The notes beneath the pieces are model-generated. The model did no database searches. It was not told the origin of the DNA and was given only the letters and a program-made list of their open reading frames with translations. This document shows positions 44,744 to 53,536 of a stretch of DNA of 64,000 bases, piece by piece. Position 1 is the stretch's first letter, and each line of letters opens with the position of its first letter. The DNA is taken from assembly GCA_905235735.1 (NCBI GenBank), contig CAJOMU010000003.1, forward strand, positions 1-64,000, written 5' to 3'. Source of the stretch: an uncultured Synergistales bacterium (lineage in GTDB: Bacteria > Synergistota > Synergistia > Synergistales > Aminobacteriaceae). Made by a program: the position numbers and the translations under genes.

Positions 44744-45541
44744 ATGAAGAAAATTTTAGCAGTTATTCTCACGCTGGCATTAAGTGCAGGCGTATGTTTT
44801 GCTGAAGGCTTGAACATCTCGAAGGCAGAAGAGTTCGTGAACTACAAGATAGGAACTCAGAGAGGAACAATAGCAGAGGGGATCGCAAGAAAGATGCTCG
44901 GCGATAAAGCAGGTGCACAGCTCACGACTTACGAGAAGGCAACCGATGTAATTCAGGCATTGAAGGTCGGAAAGATTCAGGGTGCAATTATGGACGAGGC
45001 TCCAGCGACACAGTTCAAGAGGAATGACCCTGATGTGCTTACGATTCTTCCTGAGCCTTTGACTACAGAACAGTATGCAATCGGATTCAAGCAGGGCAAC
45101 AAGGAATTGCTTGAACAGGTCAACAAGGCACTCGCAGAGATTAAAGCGGACGGTTCACTTGAGAAAATCATGCTGAAGTACAAAGAAGACCCGACTGCGG
45201 CCAAGCCAGAAGATATTGATTTGCATGTTGGTGCTTCAGGCGGAAAGTTATATCTCGGAACTGAATCAGGTTTCCCTCCTTATGACATTAAGGTTGGAGA
45301 CGGCTACACAGGAATCGATATTGAGATGTGTGCGCTCATTGCAGGGAAGTTGAACAGGGAACTTGTTATTATTGCATACCCATTTGATTCACTGTTCATG
45401 GCTGTGAACTCAGGGAAGGTTGATATGATCTGCGCAGGAATTACGGTTAATGAGGAGAGAAAGTTATTCACGGACTTCTCAGAGCCGTATGAAAATGCAG
45501 CACAGGTAGCAGTGATACTGACGAAGGATTACGCGAAATAA
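44744..45541 (+). CDS. Amino-acid-type solute-binding protein with swapped halves
   Basis: A 265-residue secreted binding protein. A signal peptide spans residues 1-20 (MKKILAVILTLALSAGVCFA). The start at ATG 44744 has GGAGGAAG upstream. Residues 34-146 match the second half of SBP_bac_3 proteins (KIGTQRGTIAEG..., YEKATDVIQALKVGKI, ADGSLEKIMLKY). Residues 167-262 match the first half (KLYLGTESGFPPYDI, GIDIEMCALIAGKL, GKVDMICAGITVNEERK, DFSEPY). The order is therefore reversed relative to the family, like a circular permutation. It should bind an amino acid in the periplasm. No ABC permease or ATPase gene is adjacent. A terminator follows. Confidence 0.8.
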   Translation: MKKILAVILTLALSAGVCFAEGLNISKAEEFVNYKIGTQRGTIAEGIARKMLGDKAGAQLTTYEKATDVIQALKVGKIQGAIMDEAPATQFKRNDPDVLTILPEPLTTEQYAIGFKQGNKELLEQVNKALAEIKADGSLEKIMLKYKEDPTAAKPEDIDLHVGASGGKLYLGTESGFPPYDIKVGDGYTGIDIEMCALIAGKLNRELVIIAYPFDSLFMAVNSGKVDMICAGITVNEERKLFTDFSEPYENAAQVAVILTKDYAK

Positions 45542-45565
45542 TTAATCATTCACGAAGCTCATTTG

Positions 45566-45598
45566 AATCCCTCTGTTAAAATTCAGGGGGATTTTGTT
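45566..45598 (+). terminator. Rho-independent terminator after the binding-protein gene
   Basis: AATCCCTCTG (45566-45575) pairs with CAGGGGGATT (45584-45593) in a 10 bp stem around an 8 nt loop, followed by TTGTT. The next gene's ribosome site is downstream, so ThrE expression would need read-through or its own promoter. Confidence 0.8.
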
Positions 45599-45625
45599 AT
45601 GTTGTTACAAGGAGGAAATAAATTT

Positions 45626-46870
45626 ATGCCACAGGAAAAAAGTAATGTTGATGAGATATTAGACTTCTGCGTAAACTTAGGCCGTAAAATGATAATCAGC
45701 GGCGCAAATCTCGAACGTGTTCATCTTGCAATAGAATTCATCTGCAAAGCCTATAATCTGAAAGACCTTAGCATCTACATGCTGAGTACTCATATATCAC
45801 TCGGCGCATACGATTCAGAAGGGAGGTATGCATCACGTCAGGCATCAATACCTGCAGCAGGAATTCATCTCGACAGACTCCGAAGCCTGAATCAATTATC
45901 GTATAAAGTTGCAGAAATAACCCCTCCGACGAAATTGCTTGCAGGAATGTTAGAGAAAGCATATCAGGTTAGAGACTACAATGATATAGTGATTCTTTTC
46001 GGAAAAATTTTTGCTGTGATATGTCTGTGCTTTATGTTCGGAGGTTCATTCAGTGATTTAATTCCTGTTGCGTTCGTCGTTGCATTGATTCATTTCATGA
46101 CAAAGATACTCGAAAAGACCGGCTTAGATCGTCTGGTCTGCAATGCATTAATAATGTTCAGTGCAGTTTCACTCGCGATATTGTTTGTGTATTCAGGGTT
46201 CAATCACAATCTTCCCGCAGTGCTCATATGCGTATCACTTCTCATGATTCCAGGTATACCTCTCGTGAATGCCATGCGTAACCTATTATGCGGAAGTGAG
46301 ATCAACGGAATACTTCAGATGTTGAAAATCTTTGTTGATACTATGGCTCTTGGAATGGGTATCTATCTTGCTATGTGGCTGTTTGCAGGCAGAAGTCTTG
46401 TCGGTGAATCTTATTCTTACGAGGCTTTGAATCCTTCAGTCATGGTTATACTCTCATTCATTGCATCAGTGAGTTTCGGTGTCGTATTCAGGATACCTCC
46501 CAGAGATTTATGGCTCGCTGGTCTCGGAGGAGTATTAGCACGAATAGCACTCCTAACGCTTACACCGTTAATGTCAGAGAGACTATCATACATGACAGCT
46601 TCGGCATTAGTTGCGGCACTTTACGCTGAATTTCTCGCAGTCAGACGAAGACAGCCGTCTACATATTTCGTTTACCCTTCGATGATTCCATTGATACCTG
46701 GTGATCTGTTCTTCTTCGCGTTAATTGGTCTGTATATCGGTGATATATCTATATTCCTATCACAAGGAATCAATTGCCTGCTATCACTTTCAGGATTGAG
46801 CATAGGATTCGTTTTGAGTTCAACTGTCTCGCATTATATCCGCAGAATAAGATACGAAATGCAGCGATAA
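45626..46870 (+). CDS. Threonine/serine exporter, ThrE family (ThrP-ThrE fusion)
   Basis: A 414-residue protein from ATG 45626 (AAGGAGG about 10 nt upstream; the open frame extends earlier without support). The N-terminal hydrophilic part (1-115) carries a DUF1212-type domain with CVNLGRKMIISGANLERV and YMLSTHISLGAYDSEGRY. Ten or so helices follow (DUF1212 and DUF3815-type halves), including SLLMIPGIPLVNAMRNLLCG and FVYPSMIPLIPGDLFFFALIGL. ThrE proteins export threonine and serine by proton-motive force. The neighbouring binding protein imports amino acids, but a functional link is unproven. Confidence 0.85.
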   Translation: MPQEKSNVDEILDFCVNLGRKMIISGANLERVHLAIEFICKAYNLKDLSIYMLSTHISLGAYDSEGRYASRQASIPAAGIHLDRLRSLNQLSYKVAEITPPTKLLAGMLEKAYQVRDYNDIVILFGKIFAVICLCFMFGGSFSDLIPVAFVVALIHFMTKILEKTGLDRLVCNALIMFSAVSLAILFVYSGFNHNLPAVLICVSLLMIPGIPLVNAMRNLLCGSEINGILQMLKIFVDTMALGMGIYLAMWLFAGRSLVGESYSYEALNPSVMVILSFIASVSFGVVFRIPPRDLWLAGLGGVLARIALLTLTPLMSERLSYMTASALVAALYAEFLAVRRRQPSTYFVYPSMIPLIPGDLFFFALIGLYIGDISIFLSQGINCLLSLSGLSIGFVLSSTVSHYIRRIRYEMQR

Positions 46871-46873
46871 AAA

Positions 46874-46902
46874 ATCCCTCCCCATTTCGTGAGGAGGGTC
46901 AT
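46874..46902. terminator. Convergent terminator between the ThrE-type gene and abgT
   Basis: CCCTCC (46877-46882) pairs with GGAGGG (46893-46898). An A-run on the left serves the minus-strand gene as a U-tail. Support on the plus strand is weaker. Confidence 0.55.
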
Positions 46903-46916
46903 TCGTTCATTTATTC

Positions 46917-48482
46917 TTACAGCCCTACAGATACACCAGGCCCTAATGGAATCCCAACGAGATACCAGATCACTAACAGCACAGTGAATCCTACAAGATA
47001 GAACAGTGAGTAAGGCATTGCCATTGATATTACTGTTCCAATTCCAACCTCTGTATCATCATTCGGCTTGTACTGCTCAAGCAATCCAATCATGACCGGC
47101 AGATAATATGACAGAGGCGAGATTATGTTCGTGGTTGAATCTCCGATACGATATGCTACCTGCGTCAATGCAGGAGAGAAACCTACGCCCGCAAACATTG
47201 GAACGAATATAGGTGCAAGTATTAGCCATTTAGCAGACCCGCTTATCATGAAGAGATTCAGGAACGTTACGAGAATGATAAACAGAATCAATAACGGTAT
47301 ACCTCCGAGATTCATGCTCTTCAGGAACTCCGCACCCGTAACAGACAGAATCGTATCGAAATGGCTCATTCTGAAAAGTTCAACGAACAATGATGCAGGC
47401 AAGACCACAACCATAAATCCAGTACTGCCGACTAAACCCTTCTGCATTAACTTCGGAACATCTTCACCCTTCTTAATCACTCCCGCTCCTATTCCGTATG
47501 CAGTGCCGATCACAAAGAATAATCCGAACAGTAACGGCATAACACTGCTCAGTAATGGTGAACGAGGAAGAATATCACCGTTTGCAGGGTTACGGAACAA
47601 TGAACCTTCCGGATATGTCATCCACACTATCAATGCTATATATGCAATTAAAGCTATTAATGCGCAGAACAGTCCGTGATTTTCTTCAGGGGTTACTGCA
47701 TGTTTCTTCAGTTCTTCTTCATCATGGCCCATGTCATTGTCTCCGAGCATCTTCACTATATAGCGTTCTGTTACGTAAACTGTCAGGAAGGTCAATACGA
47801 ATGTTCCTGCCATCATGAAGTACCAGTTGATTAACGGGTGTGTAGGTGTTCCTTCGGGGATATAAGGTACACCTTCAATAGCAGTTGTCGTTATCCCTGA
47901 GAGCAATGCATCTGTTCCAGCAATGAATAAGTTCGCCGTGAATCCTCCTGCACCTGCCGCATATCCCGCCGCAATCCCTATCCATGGATTTCGTCCCAAT
48001 GCCTTAAAGACCGCTCCAGCTATTACGGGAGTGAATATGATTCCTGCATCAGAGGCAAGGTTTGCGTTTATGCCAACGATAGCTATCACTGCCGTAACAA
48101 GTACACGAGGTGCACCCAGAATCGTTTTTCTCATCAGTGCCGAAATCATTCCTGTCTGTTCGACAAGTCCAATTCCAAGCATCATTGTGAGAATTAATCC
48201 CAACGGCGCAAAATTCATGTAGGTCTTCACGAAATTAGCGAAGAATGTACGAAGTGAATCATACGAGAGCAAATTTATCACTGCAACCGTCTGTTCCGTA
48301 ATCTTTCCCGACTTGCTCACCATATACGACACTTCTTTTCCCTGAAGCCAGTATGACAGCCCGAAGAGTATCAATGAGAGCACTACGAACAGCCAGAAAG
48401 GATGAGGAAATTTGTTGCCTATAACCTCAATGGCATAAATGAATTTCTCAAAGAATGAACGCTTTTGCAATTTATCATTCAT
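46917..48482 (-). CDS. abgT: AbgT-family p-aminobenzoyl-glutamate (or drug) transporter
   Basis: A 521-residue inner-membrane protein with about nine to eleven helices and two re-entrant hairpins. LVEQTGMISALM, NLASDAGIIFTPVIAGAVFKALG, GGFTANLFIAGTDALLSGITT and SGSAKWLILAPIFVPMF fit AbgT, including the Na+-linked NxxSD-type regions. AbgT imports p-aminobenzoyl-glutamate; some relatives export sulfonamides. The upstream M20 amidohydrolase on the same strand (49 bp apart) is the classic partner that cleaves the amide, so folate-fragment salvage is likely. Confidence 0.9.
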   Translation of the reverse strand: MNDKLQKRSFFEKFIYAIEVIGNKFPHPFWLFVVLSLILFGLSYWLQGKEVSYMVSKSGKITEQTVAVINLLSYDSLRTFFANFVKTYMNFAPLGLILTMMLGIGLVEQTGMISALMRKTILGAPRVLVTAVIAIVGINANLASDAGIIFTPVIAGAVFKALGRNPWIGIAAGYAAGAGGFTANLFIAGTDALLSGITTTAIEGVPYIPEGTPTHPLINWYFMMAGTFVLTFLTVYVTERYIVKMLGDNDMGHDEEELKKHAVTPEENHGLFCALIALIAYIALIVWMTYPEGSLFRNPANGDILPRSPLLSSVMPLLFGLFFVIGTAYGIGAGVIKKGEDVPKLMQKGLVGSTGFMVVVLPASLFVELFRMSHFDTILSVTGAEFLKSMNLGGIPLLILFIILVTFLNLFMISGSAKWLILAPIFVPMFAGVGFSPALTQVAYRIGDSTTNIISPLSYYLPVMIGLLEQYKPNDDTEVGIGTVISMAMPYSLFYLVGFTVLLVIWYLVGIPLGPGVSVGL

Positions 48483-48531
48483 GAGATTATCTCCTCCTTT
48501 TAAGAATATTCATACAATTATAATTTACATC

Positions 48532-49713
48532 TCATGAGTTCAGATAGTCAATTACACTTCCAGTGAAGAAATTGATTCCGTAAATGAAACATGATTCATC
48601 AGGACAGAACTTTTTGTTATGCAACATGGCAGTATCCTTCACACTTTGATTCAATGGTCTGCACCCTAACCATGCCATAACCGCAGGACGTTCACGCGCA
48701 AAAAATGCAAAGTCCTCCGCTCCTAGTTCAGGCTGTTCCGCAACAATCAAAGCATCATTGCCGATATGTTTTCTCACTGACTCACATACTTTTTCAGTCA
48801 GTCCTGAATCATTCACCGTAGGAGGATAACCCTTCACGTATTCCACATCACATGTAGCACCAAATGCAGAGGCTATGTTCTTCGCTGTACGTGTTATGAG
48901 TTCGGATATTTGATTCTGTACATCAGAGTTCACTGTTCTCACTGTGCCTTCAATCTTCACGCAGTCGGGAATGACATTGTAACGATAACCTCCGTTTATT
49001 TTTCCGATTGTGAGAACCGCAGAGTCCAACGGTGAAACTGAACGCGATATTATGCTCTGCAATCCCGTTATTATGTGCGCAGACGCAACTATTGCATCAA
49101 CTCCCTGATCTGGTCTCGAACCGTGTGCTGTCTGTCCGTGAACCGTCAGATATATTCTGTCTGACGCTGCCATTAATGAACCTGAACGTGTAATAATCTT
49201 CCCAGTCTCATATAATGGCCATACATGAAGTGCGAGCATTGCATCAACATTAGGATTCTCAAGTACACCATCACGAATCATGCCTGGTGCTCCTCCTATT
49301 GGATTCCATTCTTCGGCTGGCTGAAAGATGAACTTCACATTGCCTTTCAGATTATCTTTCATCTCCGACAATACACATGCAGTACCCAATAACATGGCCG
49401 TATGTGTATCATGTCCGCATGCATGCATAACCCCTTCATTCAACGAGGCATATTCAAGCCCTGTCTCTTCGTTCAATGGAAGTGCATCCATATCCGCACG
49501 TAACGCAATCGTTTTTTCTCCGCCTTCATTCTTTCCTCGAAGCAATCCAACTACACCATAGCCTCCTACATTACGTGTAACCTCAAGGCCAAGACCTTCA
49601 AGAACATTTGCAACGAGTTCTGATGTTCTCTCTTCATGCTGGCTCAATTCAGGGTGTGAATGAATATCCCTTCGCCATTCGATAACTTTATCAATATATT
49701 TTTCTCCGTACAT
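48532..49713 (-). CDS. M20 amidohydrolase (AbgA/AbgB or N-acyl-amino-acid hydrolase type)
   Basis: A 393-residue M20D peptidase-family hydrolase. The metal-binding MHACGHDTHTAM (about 92-103), PAEEWNPIGGAP and ALHVWPLYETGK segments, and GAEDFAFF near the C terminus, are present. The length and motifs match IAA-amino-acid hydrolase-like enzymes. Its position directly before abgT suggests it cleaves p-aminobenzoyl-glutamate, although E. coli uses two subunits (AbgA and AbgB) and only one is present here. It is divergent from the CDF gene across 68 bp. Substrate is inference. Confidence 0.82.
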   Translation of the reverse strand: MYGEKYIDKVIEWRRDIHSHPELSQHEERTSELVANVLEGLGLEVTRNVGGYGVVGLLRGKNEGGEKTIALRADMDALPLNEETGLEYASLNEGVMHACGHDTHTAMLLGTACVLSEMKDNLKGNVKFIFQPAEEWNPIGGAPGMIRDGVLENPNVDAMLALHVWPLYETGKIITRSGSLMAASDRIYLTVHGQTAHGSRPDQGVDAIVASAHIITGLQSIISRSVSPLDSAVLTIGKINGGYRYNVIPDCVKIEGTVRTVNSDVQNQISELITRTAKNIASAFGATCDVEYVKGYPPTVNDSGLTEKVCESVRKHIGNDALIVAEQPELGAEDFAFFARERPAVMAWLGCRPLNQSVKDTAMLHNKKFCPDESCFIYGINFFTGSVIDYLNS

Positions 49714-49781
49714 TTATCATCACCTCTGCATTAAATGATATACTCATCACTTAAATATTCAAAAGCAGGAAGGTTAAAACT

Positions 49782-50888
49782 TTGGAAGACAGAGAAAAGA
49801 AAATTATTCGTGTCAGCTTAATCGGAATCACTGCTAATGTTCTTCTCGCAGGATTTAAATTTCTTATCGGCTTAATGTCTAATTCTATTGCAATCATGAT
49901 TGACTCTCTGAACAATGCAAGCGATGTTCTCTCGTCAGTCATAACTGTAATCGGAACTAAACTCGCAAATCGTCCGGCAGATAAATCTCATCCGTTCGGG
50001 CACGGAAGAATCGAATACATCAGCGCGGCAGTCATTTCGGCAATCATTATGTATGCAGGAATAACAGCACTCATTGAATCATCAAAGAAGATTCTGAATC
50101 CTAGTACACCTGAATATTCAACTGAGACTATCATTATCGTATCTGCTGGCATAATCGTTAAGATACTCCTCGGACGTTACGTAAGCTCTCAGGGAAAAAA
50201 GCTATCATCAGATTCACTCGTGAATTCAGGTAAAGATGCTTTGATGGATTCTGCTGTGTCTTCTTCAACTCTTCTTGGTGCTTTTGCGTTCATTCTGTTC
50301 GGGATAAATCTTGAGTCATGGCTCGGAGCATTCATCTCAATCATCATCATAAAAGCAGGAGTTGATATGTTCAGGGAGACAACGAGCAAGATTCTCGGTG
50401 AACGTGCAGAAAGCGGATTCACCAATGCCATAAAGGAAACCATATGCAAGACTGAAGGTGTTTTCGGTGCTTACGATTTGATTCTCACTAACTATGGGCC
50501 TGATATGCTCATGGGGTCTGTTCACATTGAAGTCCCTGAAAGCTGGACGGCAGAGAAAATTGATATAGTCAGCCGTGAGATAATGCATCGTGTATACACT
50601 GAACATCACATCATACTTGCTGCTGTAGGAATATATTCGCATAATTCAAATGATGAAGTCATGAAGATTCGCACTGAAGTAACAAGGGCTGTAATGTCTC
50701 AGGATTACGTACTTCAGATTCACGGATTCCATTGCAGTACTCAGGAGAAGGTTATACGCTTCGATGTAGTGATAGATTTTGCTGCTCCTGATTCAAATGA
50801 AGTTTACCGTAATGTCCTTGAGAAAATACAGGCTCTTTATTCCGACTACAGAATAACAGTACAACTCGACTCCGATTATTCAGATTAA
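49782..50888 (+). CDS. Cation diffusion facilitator family metal exporter
   Basis: A 368-residue CDF protein. The start is TTG 49782, with AGGAAGGT about 7 nt upstream; no ATG fits better. Six helices fill residues 12-210. The transport-site helices show DSLNNASDVLSS and DALMDSAVSSST, a pattern closer to Mn/Fe-type than to the His-containing Zn-type CDFs, though metal choice cannot be fixed by eye. HPFGHGRIEYISA is the loop signature. Residues about 215-368 form the cytoplasmic domain, longer than usual and perhaps containing a second ferredoxin-like unit. It is convergent with the CitG-like gene. Confidence 0.88.
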   Translation: MEDREKKIIRVSLIGITANVLLAGFKFLIGLMSNSIAIMIDSLNNASDVLSSVITVIGTKLANRPADKSHPFGHGRIEYISAAVISAIIMYAGITALIESSKKILNPSTPEYSTETIIIVSAGIIVKILLGRYVSSQGKKLSSDSLVNSGKDALMDSAVSSSTLLGAFAFILFGINLESWLGAFISIIIIKAGVDMFRETTSKILGERAESGFTNAIKETICKTEGVFGAYDLILTNYGPDMLMGSVHIEVPESWTAEKIDIVSREIMHRVYTEHHIILAAVGIYSHNSNDEVMKIRTEVTRAVMSQDYVLQIHGFHCSTQEKVIRFDVVIDFAAPDSNEVYRNVLEKIQALYSDYRITVQLDSDYSD

Positions 50889-50891
50889 GGT

Positions 50892-51788
50892 TTATTCATC
50901 ATATCCTGAACGTGTCAGCTTCATCTCTGAAAGTTCAAGAATGTATAATGCAGTCGCAAGAACAACAGCACTTCCTCTCGGTGAACTTCCTCTTGAGCGT
51001 AATGATTTGTCCATCTCGAACACTGCATCAATTCCTTCGGACGTTATCATTCCTCCCAGTTCAATCACGTGCTTTGCTTCCTCCTGAACACGAATCAATT
51101 CAGCTATCCCTCCATGTGCAGCGAGACATGAATCCTGATTCGATGACATTATATTTATGAGTGTATGTGTAAGTCTCTCTCTGAGCGTTAAATTTCCGTG
51201 AGTAGCTTCAAGTTTCCGGAGTGTGTCTATTGCTTTCAGTGTCTCAATGAATCCATGTTCTGCTTCTCCTCTGCAACCTTCGATACCGTAAGACAGATAT
51301 GCTCTTTCACTGGGAGTGAATACTCTTGTTCCGCGTTCATCTTCGAGCCTCCATAGTTCACGCTCTGTTATTCCCCGAACGAATGATGATGCAGTAAGTG
51401 CGAGTGCCTTTGAGGTTAGGATTCGATCCTGAGCGATTAACCTTCCTGCTGCTGCGGAGATTAGGCCAAGACAAAAGACATGTCCGCTCATTGAAAGTTT
51501 TCCCCGCGTGGCTCTCAATGCATCATCAATTCCAATCTTCGATGAACCTTTCAGAATCGTGTATGCGTCTTCGGGTTTCAATGCTTCGGTATCTGAACCT
51601 GCACTTACAGAATTAACCAGACATTGAAACAATGACATTGTCCCGTCGATATGGCACGGGTAATCTGTGGAGTCTAATGCGCTGTTATCCAATGGGGTAA
51701 TGAGTCCCGGCTTCGGGTATACTGATGCAACAAGTACCATAGACTTCACTGCTAATTTTGCGGCGTTGAAAATATATATCTCGTTCAA
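50892..51788 (-). CDS. Triphosphoribosyl-dephospho-CoA synthase-like protein (CitG/MdcB family)
   Basis: A 298-residue protein. ASVYPKPGLITPLDNSALDSTDYPCHIDG matches the EVxPKPGLVD...GAHxDMD region. KIGIDDALRATRGKLSMSGHVFCLGLISAAAGR corresponds to the GxxAExxMLxATgGvNTHKGxiFxLG motif, though NTHKG is replaced by SMSGH. GCRGEAEHGF and SPRGSAVVLATAL fit the family ends. CitG makes the prosthetic group precursor for citrate or malonate lyase, yet no lyase genes lie nearby. It is divergent from the oxidoreductase gene. Altered motifs suggest a different substrate. Confidence 0.75.
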   Translation of the reverse strand: MNEIYIFNAAKLAVKSMVLVASVYPKPGLITPLDNSALDSTDYPCHIDGTMSLFQCLVNSVSAGSDTEALKPEDAYTILKGSSKIGIDDALRATRGKLSMSGHVFCLGLISAAAGRLIAQDRILTSKALALTASSFVRGITERELWRLEDERGTRVFTPSERAYLSYGIEGCRGEAEHGFIETLKAIDTLRKLEATHGNLTLRERLTHTLINIMSSNQDSCLAAHGGIAELIRVQEEAKHVIELGGMITSEGIDAVFEMDKSLRSRGSSPRGSAVVLATALYILELSEMKLTRSGYDE

Positions 51789-51870
51789 AATTCAATATCC
51801 CTCTCATAATTTTATTTGATAAAATTATTCTACACACACAAAAAAATTTTTAGGGAGGTAACTTGTCATT

Positions 51871-53454
51871 ATGCGTTTAACTCTTCAGGGACTTAATGAT
51901 TCAGCAGCATGGAAGAACGCTAACATAGCACTTCCGAAAAATGATTTACAGAAAATGCGCGAGAATACCGCGAAAAATCCTAAATGGGTTCACTTTGGTG
52001 CAGGAAATATTTTCAGGGGATTCATTGCGGCATTACAGCAGAGATTGCTCGATGAAGGTCTTGATGATACAGGCATAATTGCGGCAGAGACTTTCGATTA
52101 CGAAATCATCAGGAAGATTTATGAGCCTTTCGACTGTTTGACCCTAATGGTAACACTCCATGCATCTGGCAATATGGACATGAATGTTATCGCATCGATT
52201 GCAGAAGGTATTCGTGCAGACAGTTCAGATGAATCCGAATGGGCAAAACTGAAGGCAATATTCGTGAAACCTTCTCTTCAAATGGTGAGCTACACAATCA
52301 CTGAAAAGGGATATGCATTGCGAGACATGAAAGGTGAATTGCTTCCCGTTGTCGTGTCAGACATGAAAGCAGGCCCTGATTCACCAAAACATGCGATGAG
52401 TGTAACGGCATCATTATTGCTTGAGAGATTCAGAGCAGGTGCAAAGCCTATAGCAGTTGTGTCTATGGATAATTGTTCGCATAACGGAGAGAAGCTGAGA
52501 GGTTCAGTTCTTGAAGTTGCAAAGGCGTGGGTCGATAATGGATTCGTGGACAAAGAATTTTATGCGTGGATTAGTGATGAATCACAGGTATCATTCCCAT
52601 GGTCGATGATTGATAAGATTACGCCTAGACCTTCAGATGTAGTTGAAGCTGAGATAAAGAAGCTCGGTGTTGAGGACATGAGTCCCGTAATCACGAACAG
52701 AAACACGTACATTGCACCATTTGTTAATGCTGAAGCTCCTCAGTATTTGGTGATTGAAGATAACTTCCCGAACGGAAGACCAGCGTTAGAGAAGGCCGGA
52801 GTGTATATGACTGACCGTGATACAGTGAACAAGACCGAACGCATGAAGGTTACTACATGTCTGAATCCTCTTCACACTGCACTTGCTGTATATGGCTGTA
52901 TGCTCGGCTACAAGAAGATTGCGGATGAGATGAATGACCCCGAACTGAAGAAACTCGTTGAGCTTATCGGATACAAAGAGGGTCTGCCTGTCGTAACTGA
53001 TCCGAAGATACTTGACCCGAAGAAGTTCATTGATGAAGTTGTAGGTGAAAGACTTCCGAATTCATTCCTTCCTGATACGCCGCAGAGAATTGCAACTGAT
53101 ACAAGCCAGAAGATACCTGTACGTTTCGGAGAGACATTGAAGAGTTACGTTGCGGATAAAATGGACATCAAATCACTGATTGCGATTCCTCTTGCACTTG
53201 CAGGCTGGTTACGCTATCTTGACGGCACAGATGATAACGGCGAGGCTATGAGCGTGAGTTCAGACCCAATGCTTGAGACATTGCAGAGTGAACTGAAGAA
53301 GCCTGACGGACTGAAAGAGATTCTGAGCAACAAGCACATCTTCGGAGTGAATCTCTATGAGGCAGGTCTTGGTGAGAAGGTTGAAGGTTTATATCGTGAA
53401 CTCAAAGCAGGAAAAGGAGCAGTACGTTCAGTTCTGAAAAAGTATTTAGGCTGA
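51871..53454 (+). CDS. Mannitol dehydrogenase-family oxidoreductase (fructuronate reductase/UxuB type)
   Basis: A 527-residue polyol-specific long-chain dehydrogenase. The N-terminal NAD-binding region includes WVHFGAGNIFRGFIAALQQ. The catalytic centre K-x-x-x-x-N-x-x-H is seen in MKVTTCLNPLHTALAVYGC (about residues 327-345). VVSMDNCSHNGEKL and SQVSFPWSMIDKITPRPS fit the mannitol/fructuronate dehydrogenase family. Whether the substrate is fructuronate, tagaturonate or a polyol cannot be decided. AGGGAGGT lies about 9 nt before ATG 51871. No other hexuronate gene is adjacent. Confidence 0.87.
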   Translation: MRLTLQGLNDSAAWKNANIALPKNDLQKMRENTAKNPKWVHFGAGNIFRGFIAALQQRLLDEGLDDTGIIAAETFDYEIIRKIYEPFDCLTLMVTLHASGNMDMNVIASIAEGIRADSSDESEWAKLKAIFVKPSLQMVSYTITEKGYALRDMKGELLPVVVSDMKAGPDSPKHAMSVTASLLLERFRAGAKPIAVVSMDNCSHNGEKLRGSVLEVAKAWVDNGFVDKEFYAWISDESQVSFPWSMIDKITPRPSDVVEAEIKKLGVEDMSPVITNRNTYIAPFVNAEAPQYLVIEDNFPNGRPALEKAGVYMTDRDTVNKTERMKVTTCLNPLHTALAVYGCMLGYKKIADEMNDPELKKLVELIGYKEGLPVVTDPKILDPKKFIDEVVGERLPNSFLPDTPQRIATDTSQKIPVRFGETLKSYVADKMDIKSLIAIPLALAGWLRYLDGTDDNGEAMSVSSDPMLETLQSELKKPDGLKEILSNKHIFGVNLYEAGLGEKVEGLYRELKAGKGAVRSVLKKYLG

Positions 53455-53536
53455 TTGATTTAAACCTAGCTTTACAGTATATCTTTATGCCGTTAAGATT
53501 TTCGGATTAAAAATCAGAAAGGGGAATTTTTTCGGC

